DNA of 64,000 nucleotides from Micromonospora ureilytica (GCF_015751765.1 NZ_JADOTX010000001.1:1860001-1924000), one strand, 5' to 3'; positions 43,548 to 52,639 are shown, counted from the first letter of the stretch. Notes: generated by a model from the sequence alone, not told the origin. Numbers and translations: made by a program.

Positions 43548-43587
43548 CCCGGAAACGGCCGCGGGGGATCCCGCGGCCGTTTCCGGG
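43548..43587 (+). terminator. Strong rho-independent-type hairpin
   Basis: Perfect 18-bp stem CCCGGAAACGGCCGCGGG with a 4-nt loop, 14 bp after the FMN reductase stop. No U-run. Confidence 0.8.
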
Positions 43588-43662
43588 CGTTCCGGCACGC
43601 CGTGGTGTTCGTTGAGGGTGCGGCGGCCCGCGCCACGGCCACCGTCGGAAGGGCGCGTTCAC

Positions 43663-43668
43663 TACCCT
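43663..43668 (+). promoter_or_regulatory. -10 box TACCCT for the MFS gene (leaderless)
   Basis: TACCCT ends 7 nt before ATG 43676 and no ribosome site is present. Confidence 0.5.
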
Positions 43669-43675
43669 TGGCGCG

Positions 43676-44959
43676 ATGAGCCGATCTGCCACCGCTGGTC
43701 GGGCTCCGCTCTGGCGGGACCGGACCTTCGGCACGTACTGGGTCGCGCAGTCGCTCTCGGCCGCGGGCGACTCGTTCGCCTACCTGGCGGTGCCGCTGCT
43801 GGTGCTCCAGGCGACCGGGTCGGTGGCGCAGATGGGCCTGCTCACCGCCGTCGCGGGCGCGGCGTCCGTCGTCGCCGGGATCTTCGGCGGGGTGCTGGTC
43901 GACCGGTACGACCGCCGCACCCTGATGATCGTGGCCGATCTGACCCGGCTGGTGCTCTACGGCCTGGTGCCACTGGCGTGGCTCGCCGGCCCGCAGGTCT
44001 GGCTGCTCTTCGTCGTGCTGCCGATCTGCGAGGCGGCCGGCATGCTGTTCCAGGTCGCCGCCGTGACCGCGGTCCGCAACCTGGTCGACCGGGACCGGAT
44101 CACCGAGGCCAACGGCCGGTTGCAGGCGACGTACGCGGCGGCGGCCGTCCTCGGGCCGCTGCTCGCCGGTGTGGTGGCGGCCCGCTTCGGCCCGGCGACC
44201 GCCATCGCCGTCAACGCGGCGAGCTTCGCGCTCTCGGCGGCCGGCCTACGGCTCATCCGACTGGGTCCCGTCCAGGCGGACGAAGCGGTGGCCCGGCAGC
44301 GCCCGCTGGCCGAGTTCCTGGCCGGGGCGCGGTTCCTGTGGCGACAGCCCGTGCTGCGCGCGCTGACAGTCCTGTTGTCGGTCTTCATCTTCCTCACCTA
44401 CGGCTTCGTCGACGTGCTGATCTACCACGTCACGCACGACCTCGGCGGCTCCGAGGGCACCGTCGGCACGGTGCTCGGCCTGGCGGCGCTGGGCACGGTC
44501 GCCGGCGCGCTGCTGGTGGCCCCGCTGCGCCGCCGGCGCGGCTTCGGCGCCACCTGGATCGGCGCGCACGCGATCTGCGGCTTCGCGGTGGCGGGGGTCG
44601 GCATCGCCACGAGCGTGCCGGCGGTCACCGCGCTGACCGCGGTCTACCTGTGCTGTCTCAGCGTCGGGGGGATCTGTTCGATGTCCCTGCGCCAGGAGAT
44701 CACCCCCGATCACCTGCTGGGCCGGGTCACGTCGGCGTTCTGGAGCACGCACTACGCCCTCGGCCCGGCCGGCGCTGTCGTGCTGACCTGGGCCGCCGGC
44801 CGGCACGGCGCCCCGATGGTCACCCTCGTGGCGGGCGCGGGGTGCCTGCTGGTCGCGGTCGGCGGCCTCTTCACCCCGATCCGCCGAGCCGGCGCGGAGC
44901 CGGCCGCCGGGCAGCCCGGACTGCGCCCGGCGCCGGCCGGCGGCACCGTAGCTGGTTGA
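43676..44959 (+). CDS. MFS transporter (MFS_3/enterobactin-exporter-like)
   Basis: 427 aa, 12 predicted helices. N-terminal WRDRTFGTYWVAQSLSAAGDSFAYLAVPLLVLQATGS, the loop 2-3 motif GGVLVDRYDRRTLMI and ITEANGRLQATYAAAAVLGPLLAG place it in the MFS_3 exporter group. It probably exports a hydrophobic compound. Single-gene unit. Confidence 0.87.
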   Translation: MSRSATAGRAPLWRDRTFGTYWVAQSLSAAGDSFAYLAVPLLVLQATGSVAQMGLLTAVAGAASVVAGIFGGVLVDRYDRRTLMIVADLTRLVLYGLVPLAWLAGPQVWLLFVVLPICEAAGMLFQVAAVTAVRNLVDRDRITEANGRLQATYAAAAVLGPLLAGVVAARFGPATAIAVNAASFALSAAGLRLIRLGPVQADEAVARQRPLAEFLAGARFLWRQPVLRALTVLLSVFIFLTYGFVDVLIYHVTHDLGGSEGTVGTVLGLAALGTVAGALLVAPLRRRRGFGATWIGAHAICGFAVAGVGIATSVPAVTALTAVYLCCLSVGGICSMSLRQEITPDHLLGRVTSAFWSTHYALGPAGAVVLTWAAGRHGAPMVTLVAGAGCLLVAVGGLFTPIRRAGAEPAAGQPGLRPAPAGGTVAG

Positions 44960-45051
44960 GACGCTATCGAGCTGATGTCGTAAACGATTCAGACGGTGGG
45001 GACGCTCGCCGACCAGCACCATGGCCCCCGGAGCGAGCGGAGCGGGCGCGG

Positions 45052-45537
45052 TCAGAACTCCTGGTACATGACGTGCAGGCCGACCCGGCCGAGAGCGGGG
45101 TGACGGAACGCGCCCGGCACGGTGCCGAGCACCTCGAAGCCCTCCCGCCGGTACAGGCGCACCGCCGACCGGTTGCTCTCGGCCACGGCGTTGAACTGCA
45201 TGCCGGCGTACCCCTGCTGGCGCGCCCAGGTCAGAGCGTCGCGGCACAGCGCGGTGCCCACGCCCCGGCCCCGCGCGTCGGCGGCGACCATGAAGCTCGC
45301 GGTGGACACGTGCGAGCCCGGCCCGGGCCGGTTGGTGCCCATCTTCGCGGTGCCGAGCACCCGCTCGCCGTCGACAGCCACGACGGTCCGCCCCGGGGCC
45401 GCCTCGACCCACATGCCGTACGACTGCTCGGCGGTCATCGCCGGGTCGTAGACGAAGGTCTCCTGTGCCCGGATCACCTCCTCGATGATCGGCCACACCT
45501 GCGACCAGTCCCGGTCGACGAACTCCCGAATAAGCAC
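45052..45537 (-). CDS. GNAT family N-acetyltransferase
   Basis: 161 aa from GTG at 45537, chosen because TAGCCT (45545-45550) ends 7 nt upstream; an in-frame extension to 45573 runs through this box. Motif A reads MVAADARGRGVGTALCRDAL; FNAVAESNRSAVRLYRREGFEVLGTVPGAFRHP is typical of the phosphinothricin/L-amino-acid acetyltransferase group. Substrate unknown. Confidence 0.85.
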   Translation of the reverse strand: MLIREFVDRDWSQVWPIIEEVIRAQETFVYDPAMTAEQSYGMWVEAAPGRTVVAVDGERVLGTAKMGTNRPGPGSHVSTASFMVAADARGRGVGTALCRDALTWARQQGYAGMQFNAVAESNRSAVRLYRREGFEVLGTVPGAFRHPALGRVGLHVMYQEF

Positions 45538-45544
45538 GCAGGGC

Positions 45545-45550
45545 AGGCTA
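45545..45550 (-). promoter_or_regulatory. -10 box TAGCCT for the GNAT gene (leaderless)
   Basis: Minus-strand TAGCCT, 7 nt before GTG 45537. Confidence 0.45.
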
Positions 45551-45585
45551 CGAGCGGTGGCCCGCGCCGGCAACGGAGATTCGGT

Positions 45586-46605
45586 TCAGCGAGTGCCGAG
45601 GCCCGCGAGTTCCTCGTCGAGCAGGGCCGCCAGCCGGGCGTGCCGCGCGGGATGGCTCCGCGCGGTCATCCCGCGGCTGGGCATCTCCACAGTCATCAGC
45701 AGGTACAGGTGCAACCGGTAGAGACTGAGCCGGCGTCGTGCCGAAGCGTCCAGCACCAGCGGCTCGGGTGCGGCGGCCTGGTAACCGCGCAGCAGGGGGT
45801 GCTCCGGCTCGTCCTCGACGCGTCGGAACAGCAGCGGGGAGACCAGGTCCAGTAGCGGGTCGCCGTAGAGGAAGCGCTCGCCGTCCACCAGGCCACGCAG
45901 CCGCAGCCGGCCGTCCCGGCCGGGTGCCGCCAGCACGTTGCCGTCCCAGCAGTCGAAGTGCAGCAGCGCCGGGCGGCGTACCTCGTCGAGCACGTCGGCG
46001 TGCTGCCCCACCAGCGCGTGCAGGCGATCCGCGGTTACCGGTAGTCGGACGTCCCAGTCGGCCGCGTCGGCCAGCAGCGCGTCGAGCATCGCCGTGAACG
46101 CCGCCGGCCAGGTCGGCCCGCCGGCCCGGTCGCCGTCGTATCCGAACCGCTCACCTGTCACCCGGTGCAACGCGGCGAGGGCCATCCCGAGGTCGTGGCG
46201 CGCCGGGCCGTCGTCGACAGCGACACCGTCCGCGGCCAGGTCGGACAGCGGCCGACCGGGCAGCATCGCGGTGATCAACCACTCGCCGTACGCCGGGTCG
46301 GCGCCGTGCCAGAGCACCGGGGGGACGGGCACCTGCGGCGCCCGCTCCGCGACGAGCCGGAAGTACCGCTCCTCGGCGGCGCAGAGCCCGCGCTCGTAGC
46401 GCAGCAGCGGCGTTCCGGCCGGCGGAGCCAGCTTCAGCACCACCCGACGGTCGTCGTCGAGCAGCGCCCACCAGACCGTCGCGTACCCGCCGCCGGTCAG
46501 CGGACCGGCGTCCCGGACCCGGGTGCGCGGCCCGAACGACGCACCGACCAGGTACGCCACGTCGGCGCTGGTGAGGAGCCGCTGCGTCGGGCTGACGCCG
46601 GTCAC
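45586..46605 (-). CDS. Aminoglycoside phosphotransferase (APH)-fold kinase
   Basis: 339 aa. Eukaryotic-like kinase fold: GGGYATVWWALLDDDRRVVLKLAPP (nucleotide loop and Lys), LLHFDCWDGNVL (catalytic HxDxxxxN) and LVDGERFLYGDPLLDL (metal Asp region). Start overlaps the stop of the upstream LacI gene by 4 bp, so they are one operon. That makes a small-molecule (sugar or nucleoside) kinase of the LacI-controlled pathway more likely than antibiotic resistance. Confidence 0.83.
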   Translation of the reverse strand: MTGVSPTQRLLTSADVAYLVGASFGPRTRVRDAGPLTGGGYATVWWALLDDDRRVVLKLAPPAGTPLLRYERGLCAAEERYFRLVAERAPQVPVPPVLWHGADPAYGEWLITAMLPGRPLSDLAADGVAVDDGPARHDLGMALAALHRVTGERFGYDGDRAGGPTWPAAFTAMLDALLADAADWDVRLPVTADRLHALVGQHADVLDEVRRPALLHFDCWDGNVLAAPGRDGRLRLRGLVDGERFLYGDPLLDLVSPLLFRRVEDEPEHPLLRGYQAAAPEPLVLDASARRRLSLYRLHLYLLMTVEMPSRGMTARSHPARHARLAALLDEELAGLGTR

Positions 46606-47675
46606 GGCGCGGTGTCACCTCGCCGGGCGCGCGGCGCGGAACCCGCGGTGGCGTGGGTGGACAGTGGGACGGGGCCGGCGGTGTCGCGGCGGACCAGCTC
46701 GGCGGGGAGCACCTCGACCCGGGGCGTCGGGGCCCCGACGCCGAGCACCAGGGACATCGCCCGCACACCCATGTCGACAAGGGGCAGTCGCACGGTGGTC
46801 AACGCCGGCGTCACGTCCCGGGCGATCGGCATGTCGTCGAAGCCCAGCACCGAGATCTGCTGCGGCACCGCCAACCCTCGCGTGCGCAGGGTGGCGAGCG
46901 CGCCGATGGCCATCGAGTCGTTGAGCGCCACGATCGCGGTCAGCTCCGGGTCGGCGTCGAGCAGTCGGGCGGTGGCCTCGGCGCCGCCGTCTCGGTCGAA
47001 CTCCGCGTACCGGATGCGCCGTTCGGGCAGCTCGCGGCCCTGCTCGGTGAGGGCCTGCCGGAGGCCGGCCAGCCGGTCGGTCGTGGTGGTCAGGATGCGC
47101 GGGCCGGCGACCACGCCGATCGCCCGGTGCCCCAGACCGCACAACTCCTGCCCGGCGAGGTAGCCGCCGGTCCGGTTGTCCGGCATCACCGCGTCGCCGG
47201 AGTGCTCGTGCCGGCCGATCACCGCCACCCGCCCACCGGTGGCCTCGTACGCGGCCAGCTTCTCGTTGAGCTGCCGGGTGAACGCCTCGTCGTGGTAGCC
47301 CGAGCCGGCCAGGATCAGCGCCGCCACCTGGTGGCCGCGCAGCAGCTCCACGTACTCCAACTCGCGGTCCGGGTCCCGGTAGCTGTTGCAGATCATCAGC
47401 AGCCGGCCCTGGTCCGTGGCGACCCGTTGCAGCCCCCGGGTGATCTCGGCGAAGTACGGGTCGGAGACGTCGTGCACGATCACACCGACCGCGCTGCGGT
47501 GCGAGCGGGCCAGCAGTTGGGCGTGCGCGTTCGGCACGTACTGCAACTCGGCGACGGCGGCGAGCACCCGTTCGCGCAGCTCGTCGGTGACCGGCTTGCT
47601 GCTGCCGTTGATGACGCGGGAGGCGGTGGCGGGTGAGACGCCCGCTCGGCGGGCCACATCGGACAGGGTCGCCAT
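46602..47675 (-). CDS. LacI family transcriptional regulator
   Basis: 357 aa. HTH plus hinge TLSDVARRAGVSPATASRVING...NAHAQLLARSHRSAVGVIV, then a periplasmic-binding-like ligand domain (HDVSDPYFAEITRGLQ, GHRAIGVVAGP, FDDMPIARDVTPALTTVRLP). Divergent from the cupin/ABC series. A GAAAGCCCTTTC operator lies in its own upstream region and two like sites precede the ABC permease, so it is probably autoregulated and the local repressor. Confidence 0.92.
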   Translation of the reverse strand: MATLSDVARRAGVSPATASRVINGSSKPVTDELRERVLAAVAELQYVPNAHAQLLARSHRSAVGVIVHDVSDPYFAEITRGLQRVATDQGRLLMICNSYRDPDRELEYVELLRGHQVAALILAGSGYHDEAFTRQLNEKLAAYEATGGRVAVIGRHEHSGDAVMPDNRTGGYLAGQELCGLGHRAIGVVAGPRILTTTTDRLAGLRQALTEQGRELPERRIRYAEFDRDGGAEATARLLDADPELTAIVALNDSMAIGALATLRTRGLAVPQQISVLGFDDMPIARDVTPALTTVRLPLVDMGVRAMSLVLGVGAPTPRVEVLPAELVRRDTAGPVPLSTHATAGSAPRARRGDTAP

Positions 47676-47736
47676 GGCCCGCCCCCTCGATCTGTTGACG
47701 GCGTTTCGTCGTGCCGGCTAGCGTCACCGTACCGCA

Positions 47737-47752
47737 GAGAAAGCCCTTTCCC
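47737..47752. promoter_or_regulatory. LacI-type operator 1
   Basis: GAGAAAGCCCTTTCCC, dyad core GAAAG-CC-CTTTC, in the gap between the LacI and cupin genes. Same pattern as operators 2 and 3. Confidence 0.6.
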
Positions 47753-47768
47753 GCAGGGAGGCCCGGCC

Positions 47769-47804
47769 GTGTCCGACGACACCGACGAGTACTTCGATGC
47801 CTGA
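47769..47804 (+). CDS. 11-residue ORF overlapping the cupin start
   Basis: GTG 47769 has GGGAGG exactly 7 nt upstream and encodes VSDDTDEYFDA before TGA at 47802-47804. The cupin ATG (47797) lies inside it in another frame and has no ribosome site of its own. Either a coupled leader peptide or the true N-terminus of the cupin protein, split off by a frameshift. Confidence 0.5.
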   Translation: MSDDTDEYFDA

Positions 47805-48513
47805 TCGGCGGGCACCGCTGCCCGGCGGAATCGGGGTGTCCCGGCTGCGCGTCTACGACACGGTGGCCTCGGACGGCCTGGTCGGCGGCACTCCGCACGT
47901 GCACCTGTGCTGCACCGAGGGGTACGTGGTGACCGGCGGCGAGGGCGCGGTGCAGACCCTGACCACCGCCGGTTTCCGGGAGACGCCGCTGCGGCCGGGT
48001 GCGGTGGTCTGGTTCGAGCCGGGCACCGTGCACCGCCTGGTCAACGGGGGCGGGCTGACCATCGTGGTGCTCATGCAGAACAGCGGTCTGCCCGAGGCCG
48101 GCGACGCCGTGCTGACCTTCCCACCGGAGGTGTTGGCCGACCCGGCCGCGTACGCCGCGGCGGTGGCGTTGCCCGACGGGGGAGCGCCGGGCGCGGACGT
48201 GCGCGCCGCGTACCGCAGGCGGGATCTGGCGGTGACCGGCTTCCAGGCGCTGCGAGCCGGCGGGCCGGCGGCGCTGGCCGCGTTCCACGCCGCAGCGATC
48301 GCGCTGCGCCAGCCGTTGCTGGCACGGTGGCGGCAGCGGTGGGAGGCCGGCGCGGGCCGCGCCGCCGCCGACACCGCCGCGCAGCTCGACGCCCTGGAGC
48401 GGGGGGATCCCGGGCACCTGGGCGACGCCGGGGTGTACGCGGTGGACGAGCCGGTCGAGCGCGGCCGGTTGGGGATGTGCGGTCTCCTCGACACCTACCC
48501 GCCGGCCGGCTGA
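47797..48513 (+). CDS. Cupin domain protein
   Basis: 238 aa. Cupin metal motif PHVHLCCTEGYVVTGGEG (residues about 33-50) and second motif LRPGAVVWFEPGTVHRLVN; a helical C-terminal half follows (FHAAAIALRQPLLARWRQRW). It likely acts on or senses the pathway's sugar-like substrate. Start is unusual (see the overlapping 11-residue ORF). Downstream of LacI operator 1. Confidence 0.83.
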   Translation: MPDRRAPLPGGIGVSRLRVYDTVASDGLVGGTPHVHLCCTEGYVVTGGEGAVQTLTTAGFRETPLRPGAVVWFEPGTVHRLVNGGGLTIVVLMQNSGLPEAGDAVLTFPPEVLADPAAYAAAVALPDGGAPGADVRAAYRRRDLAVTGFQALRAGGPAALAAFHAAAIALRQPLLARWRQRWEAGAGRAAADTAAQLDALERGDPGHLGDAGVYAVDEPVERGRLGMCGLLDTYPPAG

Positions 48514-48577
48514 CGGCGCGGGTTTCACCGTTGGTCCAGGATGGACCGTTGGGCGATCCGTTCGGCGAATAGATCGA

Positions 48578-48591
48578 GGAAAGGCCTTGCC
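48578..48591. promoter_or_regulatory. LacI-type operator 2
   Basis: GGAAAGGCCTTGCC, near-perfect dyad, 99 bp before the ABC permease start. Its centre is 41 bp (about four turns) from operator 3. Confidence 0.65.
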
Positions 48592-48618
48592 TGGTGTGAG
48601 GGTGCCGCCTACGCTCCA

Positions 48619-48632
48619 GGAAAGCGTTTGCC
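48619..48632. promoter_or_regulatory. LacI-type operator 3
   Basis: GGAAAGCGTTTGCC, a LacI/CcpA-like dyad with central CG, 57 bp before the ABC permease start. Spacing to operator 2 suits looping or cooperative binding. Confidence 0.7.
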
Positions 48633-48689
48633 TGATCCGCCGACCGGCCCGGTCCCTAGGCGCCGAGCCGGGCCCCGAGGAGGTTCCGC

Positions 48690-49622
48690 GTGACCGAGAA
48701 CTCTTTGGACACGGCGGGCCGGCAGGCCGCCGCCGACCAGGCGAGCGGTGCGCCCGAAGCCGTCGGCGTGGGCTCGTCCGCCGTGGTGCGACGGTCGCCC
48801 AGCGGTGGCCGCCCACCGCGTCCGACGCTCGGTCGCCGGGCGGTGGTCTTCGCCGACTCGCTCTGGCGCCCGGCGCTGGTGCTGGCGGTCTTCTTCGTCG
48901 CCTGGTGGTTCGTGGCAGCCCGGGAGTACGTCCCGAACTACCTGGTGCCCACGCCCGGCCAGGTCTGGGAGACGATGACCACCCAGTGGTCCGAGTTGGC
49001 CCGGCACACCCTTGTCACCCTCTACGAGACGGTGCTCGGCTTCGTGCTGGCCGCCGCGTTGGGCCTGGTCACCGCGGTCGCCATCGCCTACTCCCGCACC
49101 CTGGACAAGGCGCTCTACCCGATCGTCCTGTTCGCACAGGTCATCCCGAAGATCGCCATCGCGCCCCTGCTGGTGGTCTGGTTCGGCCTCGGTCTCACCC
49201 CGAAGATCATCCTGGCGGTGCTCATCGCGTTCTTCCCGGTGGTCATCTCCGGGGTCGCCGGGCTGCGCTCCACCGACCCGGAGCTGCTCGACCTCGCCGC
49301 CACGATGGGTGCCGGGCCGTGGCGCACCTTCCGCAAGATCCGCTTTCCGAACGCGTTGCCGCACCTGATGGCCGGCCTGAAGGTGGCCGTCACCCTCGCC
49401 GTGGTCGGTGCCGTGGTCGGCGAGTTCGTCGGCGCCAGCGAAGGGCTCGGCTACGTCCTGTTGCTGGCCAACGGCAACCTCGACGCCCCGTTGCTGTTTG
49501 CCGACCTGATCCTGATGTCCGCCATCGGCATCGTCCTGTTCGTCCTGGTCGAGATCGCCGAGGCACTGCTCATTCCGTGGCACGCCAGCCGCCGGGCCGG
49601 CGTGTCCCTCACCACCTCCTGA
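48690..49622 (+). CDS. ABC transporter permease (NitT/TauT type)
   Basis: 310 aa from GTG at 48690 (GAGGAGG upstream). A 50-residue polar N-terminus precedes six membrane helices; the ATPase-coupling loop is in GSxAxDPELLDLAATMGAGPWRTFRKIRFPNALPHL. Family of TauC/SsuC and ThiX permeases. First gene after operators 2 and 3. Confidence 0.9.
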   Translation: MTENSLDTAGRQAAADQASGAPEAVGVGSSAVVRRSPSGGRPPRPTLGRRAVVFADSLWRPALVLAVFFVAWWFVAAREYVPNYLVPTPGQVWETMTTQWSELARHTLVTLYETVLGFVLAAALGLVTAVAIAYSRTLDKALYPIVLFAQVIPKIAIAPLLVVWFGLGLTPKIILAVLIAFFPVVISGVAGLRSTDPELLDLAATMGAGPWRTFRKIRFPNALPHLMAGLKVAVTLAVVGAVVGEFVGASEGLGYVLLLANGNLDAPLLFADLILMSAIGIVLFVLVEIAEALLIPWHASRRAGVSLTTS

Positions 49623-49645
49623 CCGACCCCATCACGGAGGCACCG

Positions 49646-50650
49646 ATGAAACGCACCGCCACCACCATCCTGGCCACCGCCGCACTGCTCCTCGCCGCGA
49701 CCGGCTGCGGTGGGGACGACTCCGCCGGCAGCACCAACGCCGACGGCAGCAAGCAGGTCACCCTCACCCTGAACTGGGTGCCCTACGGCGAGCACGCGCC
49801 CTTCTACTACGGCCTGCAGAAGGGTTACTACTCCGCCGAGGGCATCGACCTGAAGATCCTGCCCGGCAACGGCTCGGGCAACACTGTCAAGCAGGTCGCC
49901 CAGAAGCAGACCGACTTCGGCTGGGCGGACAGCCCGGTGCTGCTGAAGTCGGTGGCCAGCGGAATGCCGGTGCGCAGCCTCGGCGCGTACCTGGAGAAGG
50001 GACCCTCCTCGGTGGAGTTCTTCACCGAGGAGAACATCAAGACGCCGGCCGACCTCAAGGGCAAGACCGTCGGCGGCACCCCCGGCGACGCCCTCTACGC
50101 GACCTTCCCGGCATGGCTGGAGAAGAACGGCGTCAAGAAGGACGACGTCAAGGTGGTGAACGTCGACGCCGCCGGCAAGATCGCCGCGCTGGCCGAGGGC
50201 AAGGTCGACGCCATCATGGGCTTCTTCCACGACCAGGCGCCCACCATCGAGAGCAAGACCGGCAAGAAGGTCGACGTGCTGCTCTTCGCCGACTACGGGA
50301 TGAACCTGCTCGGCACCGGTCTGATCGCCAACACCCAGACCCTGCAGAAGGACCCGGAGCTGGTCCGCAAGTTCGTCCGGGCCACCCAGAAGTCCTGGGC
50401 CGACGCCGCCCGGGACCCGGCCGGTGCGGTGAGCGCGATGGCAGCCCTGGCCGAGAACGAGCCGGCGCCCGAGGTCCTCACCAAGCAGCTGACGCTCAAC
50501 CTGCCGCTGATCGGCGCGGACGGCCCGCCCGGGGTGAACACCGAAGCCCAGTGGACCGAGACCATCGAGCTGATGTCCCGCTACGCCGAGCTGAAGGACC
50601 CGGGGGCGCCCAACGCGTACTGGGACTCCTCGTACGCGGCGCAGGGGTGA
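49646..50650 (+). CDS. ABC substrate-binding lipoprotein (NMT1/THI5-like)
   Basis: 334 aa. Lipobox LLAATGC, then the NMT1/THI5 pattern VTLTLNWVPYGEHAPFYYGLQKGYYSAEGIDLKILPGNGSG and DFGWADSPVLLKSVASGMPV. Relatives bind hydroxymethylpyrimidine, formylaminopyrimidine, riboflavin or sulfonates. The binding residues here do not decide the ligand. GGAGG lies before ATG 49646. Confidence 0.9.
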   Translation: MKRTATTILATAALLLAATGCGGDDSAGSTNADGSKQVTLTLNWVPYGEHAPFYYGLQKGYYSAEGIDLKILPGNGSGNTVKQVAQKQTDFGWADSPVLLKSVASGMPVRSLGAYLEKGPSSVEFFTEENIKTPADLKGKTVGGTPGDALYATFPAWLEKNGVKKDDVKVVNVDAAGKIAALAEGKVDAIMGFFHDQAPTIESKTGKKVDVLLFADYGMNLLGTGLIANTQTLQKDPELVRKFVRATQKSWADAARDPAGAVSAMAALAENEPAPEVLTKQLTLNLPLIGADGPPGVNTEAQWTETIELMSRYAELKDPGAPNAYWDSSYAAQG

Positions 50651-50654
50651 CCCG

Positions 50655-51449
50655 GTGACCGCCGCGCCCGCAGCCACCGGCACCGCCATCGGGATGTCCG
50701 GGCTGACCGTCCGGTTCACCACCCGGCGGTCGCAGACCACCGCGTTGGACGACGTGTCGCTGGACATCGAGCCGGGCGAGTTCGTCACGATCGTCGGCCC
50801 GTCCGGTTGTGGGAAGTCCACCCTCCTGAAGATCGTCGCGGGGTTGGTCAAGCCGACCAGTGGCGCTGTGTCGCTGCTGGAGCGCCCGGTTCGTGGCCCG
50901 CAGAAGGAGATCGGCTTCGTCTTCCAGAAGGCCGCGCTGCTGGAGTGGCGCGGCGCCCGAGCCAACATCCTGCTCCAGGCCGAGATGCGCGGCATGGACC
51001 GGGCGCTGGCGGCCCGCCGCGCCGACGAGCTGATCGAGATGACCGGCCTGACCGGCTTCGAGAAGGCGCTGCCACACGAGCTGTCCGGCGGCATGCAGCA
51101 GCGGGTGGCGCTCTGCCGCGCGCTGCTGCACTCCCCGCCGGTGCTGCTGATGGACGAACCGTTCGGCGCCCTGGACGCGCTGACCCGGGAGCAGATGAAC
51201 GCCGAACTGCACCGGATCTGGCGGGAGACCGGGACGACCGTGGTGCTGGTCACCCACTCCATCGCCGAGGCGGTCTTCCTCGGCACCCGGGTCGTGGTGA
51301 TGAGTCCCCGCCCCGGGCGGATCATCCGCACCTTCACGGTCGAGCTGCCGGCGCACCGCGACTACGCGCAGGTGATGTCGGATCCCCGCTTCGACCGGCT
51401 CGCCACCGACCTGCGTGGGTTGCTCGGCAGCGCGGCCGCCAACCACTGA
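50655..51449 (+). CDS. ABC transporter ATP-binding protein
   Basis: 264 aa. Walker A GPSGCGKST, Q-loop GFVFQKAALLEWR, signature LSGGMQQRVAL, Walker B VLLMDEPFGALD and switch His in VTHSIAEA. NitT/TauT-type partner of the preceding two genes (4-bp spacing to the lipoprotein gene). Confidence 0.94.
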   Translation: MTAAPAATGTAIGMSGLTVRFTTRRSQTTALDDVSLDIEPGEFVTIVGPSGCGKSTLLKIVAGLVKPTSGAVSLLERPVRGPQKEIGFVFQKAALLEWRGARANILLQAEMRGMDRALAARRADELIEMTGLTGFEKALPHELSGGMQQRVALCRALLHSPPVLLMDEPFGALDALTREQMNAELHRIWRETGTTVVLVTHSIAEAVFLGTRVVVMSPRPGRIIRTFTVELPAHRDYAQVMSDPRFDRLATDLRGLLGSAAANH

Positions 51450-51487
51450 GCGCGGATCGGCACGACCAGCACGACGGAAGGAACACC

Positions 51488-52639
51488 ATGACCCGCAGGT
51501 CGATCGGCATCATCGTCAACGGCGTGACCGGACGGATGGGCTACCGGCAGCACCTCGTCCGGTCACTGCTGGCCATCCGCGAAGCCGGCGGTGTGGCGTT
51601 GGCCGACGGCACCACCATCTGGCCGGAACCGGTCCTGGTCGGACGCAACGAGACGAAGCTCCGGGAACTTGCCGAGCGGCACGGGCTGACCGACTGGACC
51701 ACCGACCTGACCTCGGCGCTGGCCCGCGACGACGTCGAGATCTACTTCGACGCGCAGGTCACCCAGCAGCGGGAGAAGGCGATCCGGCAGGCCATCGAGG
51801 CCGGCAAGCACATCTACACGGAGAAGCCCCTGGCCGAGGACACCGCCGCCGCGCTCGACCTGGCCCGGGCGGCGGACGCGGCCGGCCTACGCACAGGTGT
51901 CGTGCAGGACAAGCTCTTCCTGCCCGGTCTGCGCAAGCTCAAGCGCCTCATCGACGGCGGCTTCTTCGGCCAGATCCTCTCGGTGCGCGGAGAGTTCGGG
52001 TACTGGGTCTTCGAGGGAGACTGGCAGCCCGCACAGCGGCCGTCGTGGAACTACCGGACCGAGGACGGCGGCGGCATCGTGGTCGACATGTTCCCGCACT
52101 GGCACTACGTGCTGGAGGAGCTGTTCGGTCGGGTCACGGCAGTCTCCTGCGTGATCGCCACCCACGTGCCCGAACGGATCGACGAGGCCGGTCGGACCTA
52201 CGCGGCCACCGCCGACGACGCCGCGTACGGCATCTTCGAACTCGACGGCGGGGTGATCGCGCAGATCAACTCGTCGTGGACCGTGCGGGTGTACCGCGAC
52301 GAGCTGGTGGAGTTCCAGGTCGACGGCACCGAGGGCAGCGCGATCGCCGGCCTGCGCAACTGCCGGGTGCAACACCGGTCGGTCACCCCGAAGCCGGTCT
52401 GGAACCCGGACCTGCCGGCCACCGAGGACTTCCGCGCCCAGTGGGCCGAGGTGCCCGACAACGAGGAGTTCGACAACGGCTTCAAGGTGCAGTGGGAGGC
52501 GTACCTGCGGCACGTCGTGGCCGGCGAGCCGTTCCGGTGGGACTTCCTGGCCGGCGCGCGCGGGGTGCAGCTCGCCGAGCTGGGCCTGCGCGCGGCCCGC
52601 GAGGGCGCTCGTGTCGAGGTGCCGGAGCTTCACTCATGA
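51488..52639 (+). CDS. Gfo/Idh/MocA family oxidoreductase
   Basis: 383 aa. N-terminal nucleotide fold with GIIVNGVTGRMGYRQHLVRSL; the catalytic EKP motif is in YTEKPLAEDTAAALDLA; C-terminal sheet domain with GGGIVVDMFPHWHYVLEELFG. NAD(P)-dependent oxidation or reduction of a sugar-like compound. GAAGGAA precedes ATG 51488. The stop overlaps the DUF993 start (ATGA). Confidence 0.9.
   Translation: MTRRSIGIIVNGVTGRMGYRQHLVRSLLAIREAGGVALADGTTIWPEPVLVGRNETKLRELAERHGLTDWTTDLTSALARDDVEIYFDAQVTQQREKAIRQAIEAGKHIYTEKPLAEDTAAALDLARAADAAGLRTGVVQDKLFLPGLRKLKRLIDGGFFGQILSVRGEFGYWVFEGDWQPAQRPSWNYRTEDGGGIVVDMFPHWHYVLEELFGRVTAVSCVIATHVPERIDEAGRTYAATADDAAYGIFELDGGVIAQINSSWTVRVYRDELVEFQVDGTEGSAIAGLRNCRVQHRSVTPKPVWNPDLPATEDFRAQWAEVPDNEEFDNGFKVQWEAYLRHVVAGEPFRWDFLAGARGVQLAELGLRAAREGARVEVPELHS

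Noticed and set aside
45586..46605. Antibiotic phosphotransferase
   Set aside because: The fold fits, but coupling to a LacI regulator in a catabolic locus makes a metabolite kinase more likely.
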